Positions 1-4,791 of a stretch of DNA of 23,253 bases are shown here, in pieces. The position numbers were made by a program, and so were the translations under genes. Positions within the stretch are counted from its first letter, which is position 1; every line of letters starts with the position of its first letter. Source of the stretch: a bacterium UBP2_UBA2255 (GTDB taxonomy: Bacteria; Edwardsbacteria; AC1; EtOH8); the NCBI GenBank assembly GCA_002347565.1, contig DDXR01000046.1, forward strand, positions 1 through 23,253. Direction: 5' to 3'. The notes under the pieces are model-generated. The model worked only from the letters and a program-made list of their open reading frames with translations. It ran no database searches and was not told the DNA's origin.

Positions 1-213
1 TGGTCGGAATGGTACTTTACCCTTATTGATTTAATGATTCTTTCTACTTCGAAATACTTGCAGGATTTCTTTGGGTTTTCCAAAGATGATTTGTTCATCA
101 TAACACAAGACGGCCCATTGTATAAATTAGCTAAAATGATACCTGATATTCCTAAAACATTTAACCCAAGTGCACCATCAGACCTTTATAAAAGGTTTTT
201 ATATAATGATTAA
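1..213 (+). CDS. C-terminal part of an unknown AT-rich gene (cut by left edge)
   Basis: Frame 1 is open from the first base to a TAA at 211-213, giving 70 residues that end in PSDLYKRFLYND. The start lies outside the window. I do not recognise the family; the visible part is soluble-looking with alternating aromatic and charged residues and no membrane segment. Base composition is clearly AT-rich, unlike the GC-rich gene that follows, and its last three codons overlap the ATG of the next gene at 206. The abrupt composition change suggests that this gene is foreign or accessory. Function unknown. That it is coding rests on the open frame and plausible protein composition only. Confidence 0.5.
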   Translation, partial: WSEWYFTLIDLMILSTSKYLQDFFGFSKDDLFIITQDGPLYKLAKMIPDIPKTFNPSAPSDLYKRFLYND

Positions 214-733
214 AGAACAACCCCGCTACATCCTCGGCTACCTCCTCGGCATCGGCCTGTTCTACGTGGCCATCCCCTGGGGCCTGGTCGGCCTGCATGC
301 GCTGGCCGAGCCGCTGTTCCAGTTCCCGCTGCTGCCTGTCGAATTGCTGCGCTGGGCGCTGGTGGCGATCCTCTTGTTCTTCGGCTTGGGCTTCGCCGCG
401 TGGTCCAACATCGCGCTGCGAGTGACCGGAAAGGGCGGCCCGGCCGACGGCTTCGACGTGGCCGTCTCCCCGCGCACGCAAAAGCTGGTGACCTCAGGGC
501 CGTACAAGTTCACGCGAAATCCGATGGCCTTCGGCACGTTCCTCTGCTACTTCGCCCTTGGATTGGCGTTGGACTCCGCCGCCGTCGTCCTGTTTCTGGC
601 GGTGATGCTGCCGGTCGCGATCGTCTACATCGGGCACTTCGAGGAGACGCGGCTGGCGCGGGACTTCGGGGAGGAGTTCAGGGAATACCGCAAACGCGTG
701 CCGCTGTTCTTTCCCTGGTTCCCGAAGTGCTGA
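206..733 (+). CDS. Isoprenylcysteine carboxyl methyltransferase (ICMT)/PEMT-like membrane protein
   Basis: This is a 175-residue integral membrane protein with about four or five hydrophobic segments (roughly residues 8-28, 48-68, 110-145). The C-terminal half carries GPYKFTRNPMAFG and EETRLARDFGEEFREYRKRV followed by PLFFPW. That is the S-adenosylmethionine-binding signature of the isoprenylcysteine methyltransferase/phospholipid methyltransferase family. Bacterial members methylate unknown lipids or small substrates in the inner membrane, so the substrate cannot be named. I chose ATG 206 because an in-frame ATG at 170 only adds residues encoded in the AT-rich upstream gene. An AAAAGG stretch lies about ten bases before 206. 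It overlaps the upstream gene by eight bases and is followed by a hairpin at 774-801. Confidence 0.85.
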   Translation: MIKEQPRYILGYLLGIGLFYVAIPWGLVGLHALAEPLFQFPLLPVELLRWALVAILLFFGLGFAAWSNIALRVTGKGGPADGFDVAVSPRTQKLVTSGPYKFTRNPMAFGTFLCYFALGLALDSAAVVLFLAVMLPVAIVYIGHFEETRLARDFGEEFREYRKRVPLFFPWFPKC

Positions 734-773
734 TCGTGCTGTTCGGCCCGTCCTGCGGGTCAAGAACGAAACC

Positions 774-801
774 GGGCGGCTTCACTTACGTGAAACCGCC
801 C
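774..801. terminator. Hairpin between convergent units, possible bidirectional terminator
   Basis: GGGCGG-C-TTCAC, loop TTAC, GTGAA-A-CCGCCC forms a stem of eleven pairs with one mismatch. It sits 40 bases after the methyltransferase stop and 49 bases beyond the stop of the last minus-strand peptide gene, so it could end both transcripts. There is no clear T-run on either side, so Rho-independent function is uncertain. Confidence 0.4.
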
Positions 802-849
802 GTCGGTGTCCGCGTCACCGGACAGTGATCGGATTCTCCTTGTCTCCCG

Positions 850-975
850 TCAGCTCCAGGCGTTGCAGTGTCCCCACCACGAGCCCCCCCAGCCCTCAGG
901 TTTCGGATCCTCCGGGGTTTCGCCCCCGTCGCCGCCCCGGATCGCGGCCAGCTCGAGTGCTTCCAGCTTCTTCAT
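850..975 (-). CDS. Double-glycine leader peptide A (41 aa), Trp-rich core
   Basis: ATG at 975 is preceded by a strong GAGGAGG ribosome site with five bases of spacing. The leader MKKLEALELAAIRGG has the secretion-leader pattern L(-12), E(-8), L(-7), I(-4), GG(-2,-1). Such leaders are normally cut after GG by the C39 peptidase of an exporting ABC transporter. The predicted core of 26 residues starts DGGETPEDPKPEGW and ends in a segment with four Trp in all, plus one His and one Cys. The core opening is shared with peptides B and D. It is the last gene of the array: its ribosome site overlaps the end of gene B. The exporter is not in this window, so processing is inferred. Product role unknown. 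Confidence 0.72.
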   Translation of the reverse strand: MKKLEALELAAIRGGDGGETPEDPKPEGWGGSWWGHCNAWS

Positions 976-984
976 CGGTCCTCC

Positions 985-1110
985 TCATGCTCCTGATACG
1001 ATTTCATGGAAACTATGCGCGCCCATCGCGTCGGTCCCCGGATCCTCCGGTGTTTCGCCCCCGTCGCCGCCCAGCACGCTGAGCAGTTCCCGGTCGGTGA
1101 GTTCCTTCAT
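985..1110 (-). CDS. Double-glycine leader peptide B (41 aa)
   Basis: ATG at 1110 follows GGAGGAGAC. The leader MKELTDRELLSVLGG fits the double-glycine consensus exactly (L-12, E-8, L-7, V-4, GG). The 26-residue core begins DGGETPEDPGTDAMGA and ends in a mildly hydrophobic tail (EIVSGA). The core has no Cys. The stop lies nine bases before the start of peptide A, so the two are probably translationally linked. The leader is identical in protein sequence to that of peptide F, 1.8 kb away, while the core differs, which is the hallmark of this array. Function unknown. Confidence 0.72.
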   Translation of the reverse strand: MKELTDRELLSVLGGDGGETPEDPGTDAMGAHSFHEIVSGA

Positions 1111-1143
1111 GTCTCCTCCGCTGTTGATGGTGTGAACCGGCGG

Positions 1144-1278
1144 TCAGTCATTAACGAATTCGATCACTTCCTGCTCGACGCTGAGGCCGTCGGTGAAGTG
1201 CCCGGCCTCGACGCCGTCTACCTGGACGACGAACCCGCCGCGAATGCCGGCCATATCCCCGCGGTTCAATTCCTTCAT
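1144..1278 (-). CDS. Double-glycine leader peptide C (44 aa), divergent core
   Basis: ATG at 1278 follows GGAAGGG with a spacing of about seven bases. In-frame codons run upstream to 1344 but encode unrelated sequence overlapping peptide D, so I reject that start. The leader MKELNRGDMAGIRGG keeps the spacing of the consensus with D and M replacing E(-8) and L(-7), still ending in GG. The 29-residue core starts FVVQVDG and contains AGHFTDGLS, which resembles AGHFQGVDGLS in peptide E. The core is acidic with a hydrophobic C-terminal stretch and has no Cys. It belongs to the same transcription unit as its neighbours. Function unknown. Confidence 0.7.
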   Translation of the reverse strand: MKELNRGDMAGIRGGFVVQVDGVEAGHFTDGLSVEQEVIEFVND

Positions 1279-1325
1279 GGCTGTGCCCTTCCGTCGATGT
1301 TTTTCCAGGTCCCGGGAAACGGGGT

Positions 1326-1451
1326 TCAGTTCCCGCTTTCCCAAACGGGCTGGCGCCTGGGCATGCCGCCGTCGGTCTCCGGGTCCTCCGGGTTTTCGCC
1401 CCCGTCGCCGCCCAGCACCCGAAGCAGCTCCCTGTCGGTCAGTGTTTTCAT
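1326..1451 (-). CDS. Double-glycine leader peptide D (41 aa)
   Basis: ATG at 1451 has only a weak upstream site (AAAGCGGAAC). The leader MKTLTDRELLRVLGG is a good double-glycine leader. The 26-residue core begins DGGENPEDPETDGG, shared with A and B, and ends in a basic-aromatic tail (MPRRQPVWESGN) unlike theirs. The stop is 47 bases before the start of peptide C. The shared core opening is also conserved in DNA among A, B and D, so these three form a subfamily made by local duplication. Function unknown. Confidence 0.7.
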   Translation of the reverse strand: MKTLTDRELLRVLGGDGGENPEDPETDGGMPRRQPVWESGN

Positions 1452-1489
1452 GCGTTCCGCTTTCGTCTCATCGGTTGCGGTTCGATCGC

Positions 1490-1615
1490 CTAGGTCTCAC
1501 TGCTGAGGCCATCGACGCCCTGGAAATGGCCGGCGGTCGTACCCACCGTCACGGTTCCGGTGTCGCCGTCGCCGCCCAGCACCTTGAGCAGCTCTTCGCG
1601 GTTGAGTTCCTTCAT
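1490..1615 (-). CDS. Double-glycine leader peptide E (41 aa)
   Basis: ATG at 1615 follows AGGGAG with a spacing of five bases. The leader MKELNREELLKVLGG is a near-perfect double-glycine leader. The core of 26 residues starts DGDTGTVTVGTTAGHF, is rich in Thr and Gly, and ends GVDGLSSET. The AGHF...DGLS element recurs in peptide C. The leader DNA and about 130 bases upstream of it, into the 3' end of a lipoprotein copy, are almost identical to the block at 3115-3274 that carries the leader of peptide G. The two cores are unrelated. That marks a recombination boundary at the leader/core junction. Confidence 0.72.
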   Translation of the reverse strand: MKELNREELLKVLGGDGDTGTVTVGTTAGHFQGVDGLSSET

Positions 1616-1742
1616 GAGATCTCCCTTCTTTTGATTGTGGTTGGTTGAGGTGTTGGCTATTTCGCGCTCCGGCGATGAGGATCACCAATACGCCGCGTAT
1701 GCTATCCCCCGGCAGTACGACCAGTCCGGCGCCGGCGGGCAC
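1583..1742. repeat. Direct repeat copy 1: leader plus lipoprotein 3' end
   Basis: This block of about 160 bases matches 3115-3274 with roughly six differences by eye. On the minus strand it contains the 3' end of a lipoprotein gene, the spacer, and the ribosome site and first eleven or so codons of a peptide gene. Identity stops inside the leader's final codons, just before the variable core. Confidence 0.85.
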
Positions 1743-1823
1743 AGGGTACCTTTGTCGGCGTACCCAGTAGACCTCATCACCGTAGCGGACGGTGAATGTG
1801 AGACGCGTCTGTTGTTGCTTCAA
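1682..1823 (-). pseudogene. Remnant of a paralogous lipoprotein, 3' end only, frameshifted
   Basis: Reading the minus strand from about 1823, the frame gives TFTVRYGDEVYW, which matches VVTIRQGDEGYW of the intact paralogues at 2319, 3214 and 3683. Just after that, one base too many shifts the frame. With one base removed, it continues YADKGTLCPPAPDWSYCRGIAYAAYW and stops at 1682-1684, which is the family's C-terminus. There is no signal peptide, no lipobox and no ATG start. It lies only six bases downstream of the stop of the lipoprotein at 1830-2255, which replaced or was inserted into the missing front part. Most likely non-functional. Confidence 0.65.
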
Positions 1824-1829
1824 AATAAT

Positions 1830-2255
1830 CTATTCTTCTAAGTACGGCCATACATATACATACCCAAGATCAGTCCATCCTTGTTTTCCGTCATAATAAA
1901 CGTAAAAGTCCGTATATCCAACAACATCGATTTTATAACTACCCTGCGGGTCATTACTACCAAAATCAACCCTAATCAAACCATTTGGAAATGTTATCCA
2001 ACGTCGATTCTCATCACCAACTTTCCAGAATAACCAGGTATCGGCAAGGGGCACAGGTGGCGTTACACCTTTATTTATCAGAATACCTTCAAACCGTCTC
2101 CAAACTGCATCTGGTTCTACAACGTTCGACGCAATTGCAACCTCATCAGTTTGGTTAGCCACCGGGGCGATGGGGCTCTTGAGCTTGCTGCAACCGATGA
2201 CAGCGACTACGATAATGACGGTCGCCAAAGCTCGTATGAGTATTCGGCCTTTCAT
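1830..2255 (-). CDS. Unrelated small lipoprotein within the peptide array
   Basis: This is a 141-residue secreted lipoprotein. MKGRILIRALATVIIVVAV is followed by the lipobox VIGC, with the lipid-modified Cys at about residue 22. The mature part contains VWRRFEGILINKG, a Trp/Tyr-rich C-terminal half and ends VYVWPYLEE. An ATG at 2261 is possible, but GGGAGA directly abuts it. That ribosome site sits six bases from the ATG at 2255, so I prefer 2255. The gene is more AT-rich than its neighbours and has no visible similarity to the three paralogous lipoproteins around it. I do not recognise the family. It lies in the same orientation and spacing as the rest of the array. Confidence 0.75.
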   Translation of the reverse strand: MKGRILIRALATVIIVVAVIGCSKLKSPIAPVANQTDEVAIASNVVEPDAVWRRFEGILINKGVTPPVPLADTWLFWKVGDENRRWITFPNGLIRVDFGSNDPQGSYKIDVVGYTDFYVYYDGKQGWTDLGYVYVWPYLEE

Positions 2256-2318
2256 GGTCATCTCCCAATTATTTGTTTTAAGCTTTGTTAGTGTGGACTT
2301 TTTGGGGCGTTTTTTCGA

Positions 2319-2690
2319 TCACCAATACGCCGCGTACGATATCCCCCGGCTGTACGACCAGTCCGGCGCCGGCGGGCACAACTGCCCGGTCTCCGCGTTC
2401 CAGTACCCCTCGTCGCCCTGCCGGATGGTGACCACCGGCACATCGGCCAGCGCGCTCTCCACGTCGAACCGCGCGTTGCGGCTCACCAAACGGGCTTGGT
2501 CGTCGTCATACAGCGGGATGATCTTGCCATCCAGATCGAACACGGTCTCGCCGCGTTTGATCTGGATCGTCCCGACCACGTTCCGGGCGTAGCCCACCAG
2601 CTCCTGCTCCTCGCCGCTGATCCCCGCGACCAGATGGGCCGCGCCGGTCGTGCCCGGTTCCACCGTCGCCGCGGTCGGGCCCGTCACCTT
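2319..2690. repeat. Lipoprotein-body direct repeat, copy 1
   Basis: The 3' three-quarters of the lipoprotein gene recurs at 3214-3585 with only a few substitutions per hundred bases, and at 3683-4054 with a more divergent central part. Such similarity at DNA level indicates recent duplication or ongoing gene conversion. Confidence 0.8.
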
Positions 2691-2759
2691 GCCGCAGCCG
2701 ACGGCAGCCACAGCCAGCAAGATTGTGACAAGCAGGAGTGCCGGTAAGTAGTTCTTCAT
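2319..2759 (-). CDS. Array lipoprotein paralogue 1 (146 aa)
   Basis: It has an N-terminal signal (MKNYLPALLLVTILLAVAA) with lipobox AVGC, ending in Cys at about residue 22, then a Gly/Thr linker (PTAATVEPGTTGAA). The conserved body runs from GISGEEQELVGYARNVVGTI through PLYDDDQARLVSRNARFDVE to VVTIRQGDEGYW, and the C-terminus is CPPAPDWSYSRGISYAAYW. GGGAGG lies five bases before the ATG. The protein should be anchored in the inner or outer membrane facing the periplasm or surface. I do not recognise a named family. It is near-identical to the gene at 3214-3651 over the body. A role as immunity protein, receptor or partner of the peptides is only a hypothesis. Confidence 0.82.
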   Translation of the reverse strand: MKNYLPALLLVTILLAVAAVGCGKVTGPTAATVEPGTTGAAHLVAGISGEEQELVGYARNVVGTIQIKRGETVFDLDGKIIPLYDDDQARLVSRNARFDVESALADVPVVTIRQGDEGYWNAETGQLCPPAPDWSYSRGISYAAYW

Positions 2760-2835
2760 GTTTTCCTCCCGATTATTTTAGTCGACGAAGCATGCAGAGG
2801 GGTCTGCCGTCTCTGCGATGCACCGATGGTTCGAT

Positions 2836-2955
2836 TCATCCATCCGAGTTGGGTGTGTGCGGTTTCTCCTCTTTACTGTCGACCGGCGGATCGCCCGGGA
2901 TCTCGCCATCGCCGCCCAGCACGCTGAGCAGTTCCCGGTCGGTGAGTTCCTTCAT
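2836..2955 (-). CDS. Double-glycine leader peptide F (39 aa)
   Basis: The start is ATG at 2955; the upstream ribosome site is poor (TTAGAACTC). The leader MKELTDRELLSVLGG is identical to that of peptide B. The 24-residue core starts DGEIPGDPPVDSKEEK and ends in a polar tail. The core opening is shared with peptide H (DGEIPGDPPIDGKKE), 1.4 kb away, making F and H a second subfamily. The core is proline-rich and acidic, with no Cys. It lies 76 bases before the lipoprotein gene at 2759 in the direction of transcription. Function unknown. Confidence 0.68.
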   Translation of the reverse strand: MKELTDRELLSVLGGDGEIPGDPPVDSKEEKPHTPNSDG

Positions 2956-3015
2956 GAGTTCTAATCAATGACCCTGGGGCAGAGACCACGGGGGGTTGTA
3001 ATATCAATAGGGATG

Positions 3016-3147
3016 CTACGAGTTGTTCGGAGGAGGATCTTCCGATCCCCAGGGATTTCTCATAGAACCAATAACAATAGGCTGTTGATCATCTCCCGCA
3101 ACACCGCCTTTTATCTTGAGCAGCTCTTCGCGGTTGAGTTCCTTCAT
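3016..3147 (-). CDS. Double-glycine leader peptide G (43 aa), unique core
   Basis: ATG at 3147 has the same AGGGAGATCTC ribosome site as peptide E. The leader MKELNREELLKIKGG keeps E(-8), L(-7), I(-4) and GG. The 28-residue core starts VAGDDQQPIVIGSMRNPWG and ends in Pro/Asn/Ser. It resembles none of the other seven, and its DNA is more AT-rich than the leader. The leader and everything upstream are a duplicate of the peptide E region, so the core looks newly acquired or fast-evolving behind a conserved leader. Confidence 0.68.
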   Translation of the reverse strand: MKELNREELLKIKGGVAGDDQQPIVIGSMRNPWGSEDPPPNNS

Positions 3148-3274
3148 GAGATCTCCCTTCTTTTGATTGTGGTTGGTTGAGGTGTTGACTATTTCGCGCT
3201 CCGGCGATGAGGATCACCAATACGCCGCGTACGATATCCCCCGGCAGTACGCCCAGTCCGGCGTTGGCGGGCAC
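3115..3274. repeat. Direct repeat copy 2: leader plus lipoprotein 3' end
   Basis: This is the partner of 1583-1742. It joins the 3' end of the lipoprotein at 3214 to the spacer, ribosome site and leader start of peptide G. The copy at 1583 leads into a different core (peptide E). Confidence 0.85.
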
Positions 3275-3585
3275 AACTGCCCGGTCTCCGCGTCCCAGTA
3301 CCCCTCGTCGCCCTGCCGGATGGTGACCACCGGCACATCGGCCAGCGCGCTCTCCACGTCGAACCGCGCGTTGCGGCTCACCAAACGGGCTTGGTCGTCG
3401 TCGTACAGCGGGATGATCTTGCCATCCAGATCGAACACGGTCTCGCCGCGTTTGATCTGGATCGTCCCGACCACGTTCCGGGCGTAGCCCACCAGCTCCT
3501 GCTCCTCGCCGCTGATCCCCGCGATCAGCCGGGCCGCGCCGGTCGTGCCCGGTTCCACCGTCGCCGCGGTCGGGTTCTGCGCCTT
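3214..3585. repeat. Lipoprotein-body direct repeat, copy 2
   Basis: Near-identical to 2319-2690. The high similarity stops where the signal-peptide region begins. Confidence 0.8.
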
Positions 3586-3651
3586 GCCGCAGCCGACGGC
3601 CAGGATGGCCATTGCAATGGCCATCACGATTATGATTGTCTTATTCTTCAT
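3214..3651 (-). CDS. Array lipoprotein paralogue 2 (145 aa)
   Basis: ATG at 3651 follows AGGAG with a five-base spacing. The frame stays open further upstream, but that part overlaps the next gene and is not credible. The signal MKNKTIIIVMAIAMAILAVGC carries the lipobox, with Cys at 21. The body is nearly identical to the paralogue at 2319, including PLYDDDQARLVSRNARFDVE and IRQGDEGYW, and ends CPPTPDWAYCRGISYAAYW. The signal peptides of the paralogues differ far more than the bodies, which suggests conversion between bodies. It lies 31 bases downstream of paralogue 3. Family unknown to me; envelope location is well supported. Confidence 0.82.
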   Translation of the reverse strand: MKNKTIIIVMAIAMAILAVGCGKAQNPTAATVEPGTTGAARLIAGISGEEQELVGYARNVVGTIQIKRGETVFDLDGKIIPLYDDDQARLVSRNARFDVESALADVPVVTIRQGDEGYWDAETGQLCPPTPDWAYCRGISYAAYW

Positions 3652-3682
3652 GATGACTCCTGGTGTGTTGTTGTAGTATTGG

Positions 3683-4054
3683 TCACCAATACGCCGAGTA
3701 TGAGATCGCTCGGCAGTACGACCAGTCCGGCGCCGGCGGGCACAACTGCCCGGTCTCCGCGTCCCAGTACCCCTCGTCGCCCTGCCGGATGGTGACCACC
3801 GGCACATCGGCCAGCGCGCTCTCCACGTCGCACCGCGCGTTGCGGCTCACCAGCTGCAACTGGTCGTCATCGTACAGCGTCATGCCCGATGCCAGGTTGC
3901 CGACAACGATCCCCCCGCGGACCACCCGGATCGTCCCGACCACGTTCCGGGCGTAGCCCACCAGCTCCTGCTCCTCGCCGCTGATCCCCACGACCAGCTG
4001 GGCCGCGCCGGTCGTGCCCGGCTCCACCGTCGCCGCGGCCGGGCCCGTCACCTT
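3683..4054. repeat. Lipoprotein-body direct repeat, copy 3
   Basis: Matches copies 1 and 2 at both ends, with a replaced central segment at about 3855-3940. Confidence 0.7.
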
Positions 4055-4114
4055 GCCACAGCCGACGAACAGACCCACTGCGACAATGGCGATCATGATG
4101 ATGATGTTCTTCAT
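3683..4114 (-). CDS. Array lipoprotein paralogue 3 (143 aa), divergent centre
   Basis: ATG at 4114 follows AGGGAT. The signal MKNIIIMIAIVAVGLFVGC carries the lipobox, with Cys at 19. Linker, GISGEEQELVGYARNVVGTI and the C-terminal VVTIRQGDEGYWDAETGQ match the other two copies. The centre differs: RVVRGGIVVGNLASGMTLYDDDQLQLV replaces the IKRGETVFDLDGKIIPLYDDDQARLV region (shown here in part). It is the first lipoprotein of the array, 78 bases after peptide H. Role unknown; it is likely an envelope lipoprotein that works with or protects against the co-transcribed peptides, which is inference only. Confidence 0.82.
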   Translation of the reverse strand: MKNIIIMIAIVAVGLFVGCGKVTGPAAATVEPGTTGAAQLVVGISGEEQELVGYARNVVGTIRVVRGGIVVGNLASGMTLYDDDQLQLVSRNARCDVESALADVPVVTIRQGDEGYWDAETGQLCPPAPDWSYCRAISYSAYW

Positions 4115-4192
4115 TGTATATCCCTGGTTAATGGTTTTTTCTGGCGGCGAAAGCGTCATCCCGGCTTCCGCCGCGATTCGGCAGCATGCCGG

Positions 4193-4312
4193 TTAATCGG
4201 ATACGTTCGGCTCGTAGGGGTTTTCCTTCTTGCCGTCGATCGGCGGATCGCCCGGGATCTCGCCGTCGCCGCCCAGCACGCTGAGCAGTTCCTCGCGGTT
4301 GAGTTCCTTCAT
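4193..4312 (-). CDS. Double-glycine leader peptide H (39 aa), first gene of the array
   Basis: ATG at 4312 follows AGGAGAGGGCC, a good ribosome site. The leader MKELNREELLSVLGG is a textbook double-glycine leader. The 24-residue core starts DGEIPGDPPIDGKKENPYE and is proline-rich and acidic, close to peptide F. This is the promoter-proximal gene: upstream lies 400 bases of AT-rich non-coding DNA, so transcription of the whole array probably starts there. Confidence 0.72.
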   Translation of the reverse strand: MKELNREELLSVLGGDGEIPGDPPIDGKKENPYEPNVSD

Positions 4313-4464
4313 GGCCCTCTCCTTTTTATTAATGATATGGGATGCATTAATTACTTGCCAGTTTCATGCCAAAACAAGACGTATCGTAATATTGTTTATA
4401 ATACATTGCATCATAATCTTTTACTGGGTGAGCTTTATATTTCTAAAAACAGATGGATTCGTAT

Positions 4465-4492
4465 TTGATAACTTATGTTTATACTGTATAAT
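4465..4492 (+). promoter_or_regulatory. Sigma-70-like promoter candidate toward the ABC transporter
   Basis: TTGATA, 16 bases, TATAAT. The match to both hexamers is good, but the gene starts at 4782, which would leave a leader of about 280 bases. AT-rich DNA gives such matches by chance. Confidence 0.3.
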
Positions 4493-4546
4493 GATCAGAA
4501 TATCGCAATACTTTGCAGTACTAAAGATTATATAATAATTAAAAAG

Positions 4547-4575
4547 ATACTATTGTTTACGGCGCATGTTTGCAA
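4547..4575 (-). promoter_or_regulatory. Promoter candidate for the peptide/lipoprotein array
   Basis: On the minus strand TTGCAA (4575-4570), 17 bases, TAGTAT (4552-4547). It is oriented toward peptide H. The hexamers are moderate matches and other AT-rich hexamers lie nearby. Confidence 0.2.
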
Positions 4576-4704
4576 ACTGGCCGTGCATATTATTCATTAG
4601 ACAGCGATGCAATAAGTTATAGCTGAATCTAATGTTATCAATTTGTGATTTTTGCTGATTGGCGCTTCTTCTCATCAATGGCAATCAGAAAGGAACAGGA
4701 TTGG

Positions 4705-4791
4705 ATGAGCGCACGTATTCAGGATATGCGTAAACGGACGTGGATGAAGAACATCAATCCTTCGATCTCGGGAGCATGCAGATGCAGTTGA
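4705..4791 (+). CDS. Possible 28-residue upstream ORF overlapping the ABC ATPase start
   Basis: ATG at 4705 lies behind AAAGGAACAGGA and reads MSARIQDMRKRTWMKNINPS (first 20 of 28 residues) to a TGA at 4789-4791. The peptide is basic. It overlaps the proposed ATPase start at 4782 in another frame, so it could couple or attenuate translation. It may equally be a chance frame; no family is recognised. Confidence 0.25.
   Translation: MSARIQDMRKRTWMKNINPSISGACRCS

Larger units (their letters stand above)
4313..4704. other. AT-rich divergent intergenic region
   Basis: About 390 bases separate the divergent peptide array and ABC transporter genes. I see no convincing protein here; an open frame on the plus strand to 4535 is the extension of an antisense frame over peptide H. 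It is strongly AT-rich and holds several promoter-like hexamers on both strands, listed separately. Confidence 0.6.

Noticed and set aside
806..1648. Several plus-strand frames over the peptide genes (Ser/Pro/Arg-rich)
   Set aside because: They are antisense to the peptide genes, lack ribosome sites and have biased composition. The minus-strand frames carry the repeated leader.
3214..3807. Extended N-terminus (52 residues) for lipoprotein paralogue 2
   Set aside because: The extension overlaps paralogue 3 in another frame. The lipoprotein signal and a ribosome site fix the start at 3651.
850..4312. CRISPR array or tandem-repeat satellite as the explanation for the repeats
   Set aside because: The repeated words are codons of leaders and lipoproteins in consistent frames with ribosome sites; spacing is irregular and there are no direct repeat-spacer units.
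4230..4535. Plus-strand frame of 101 codons running into the AT-rich intergenic region
   Set aside because: It begins as the antisense of peptide H and continues as Ile/Phe-rich sequence expected of AT-rich DNA; no ribosome site.
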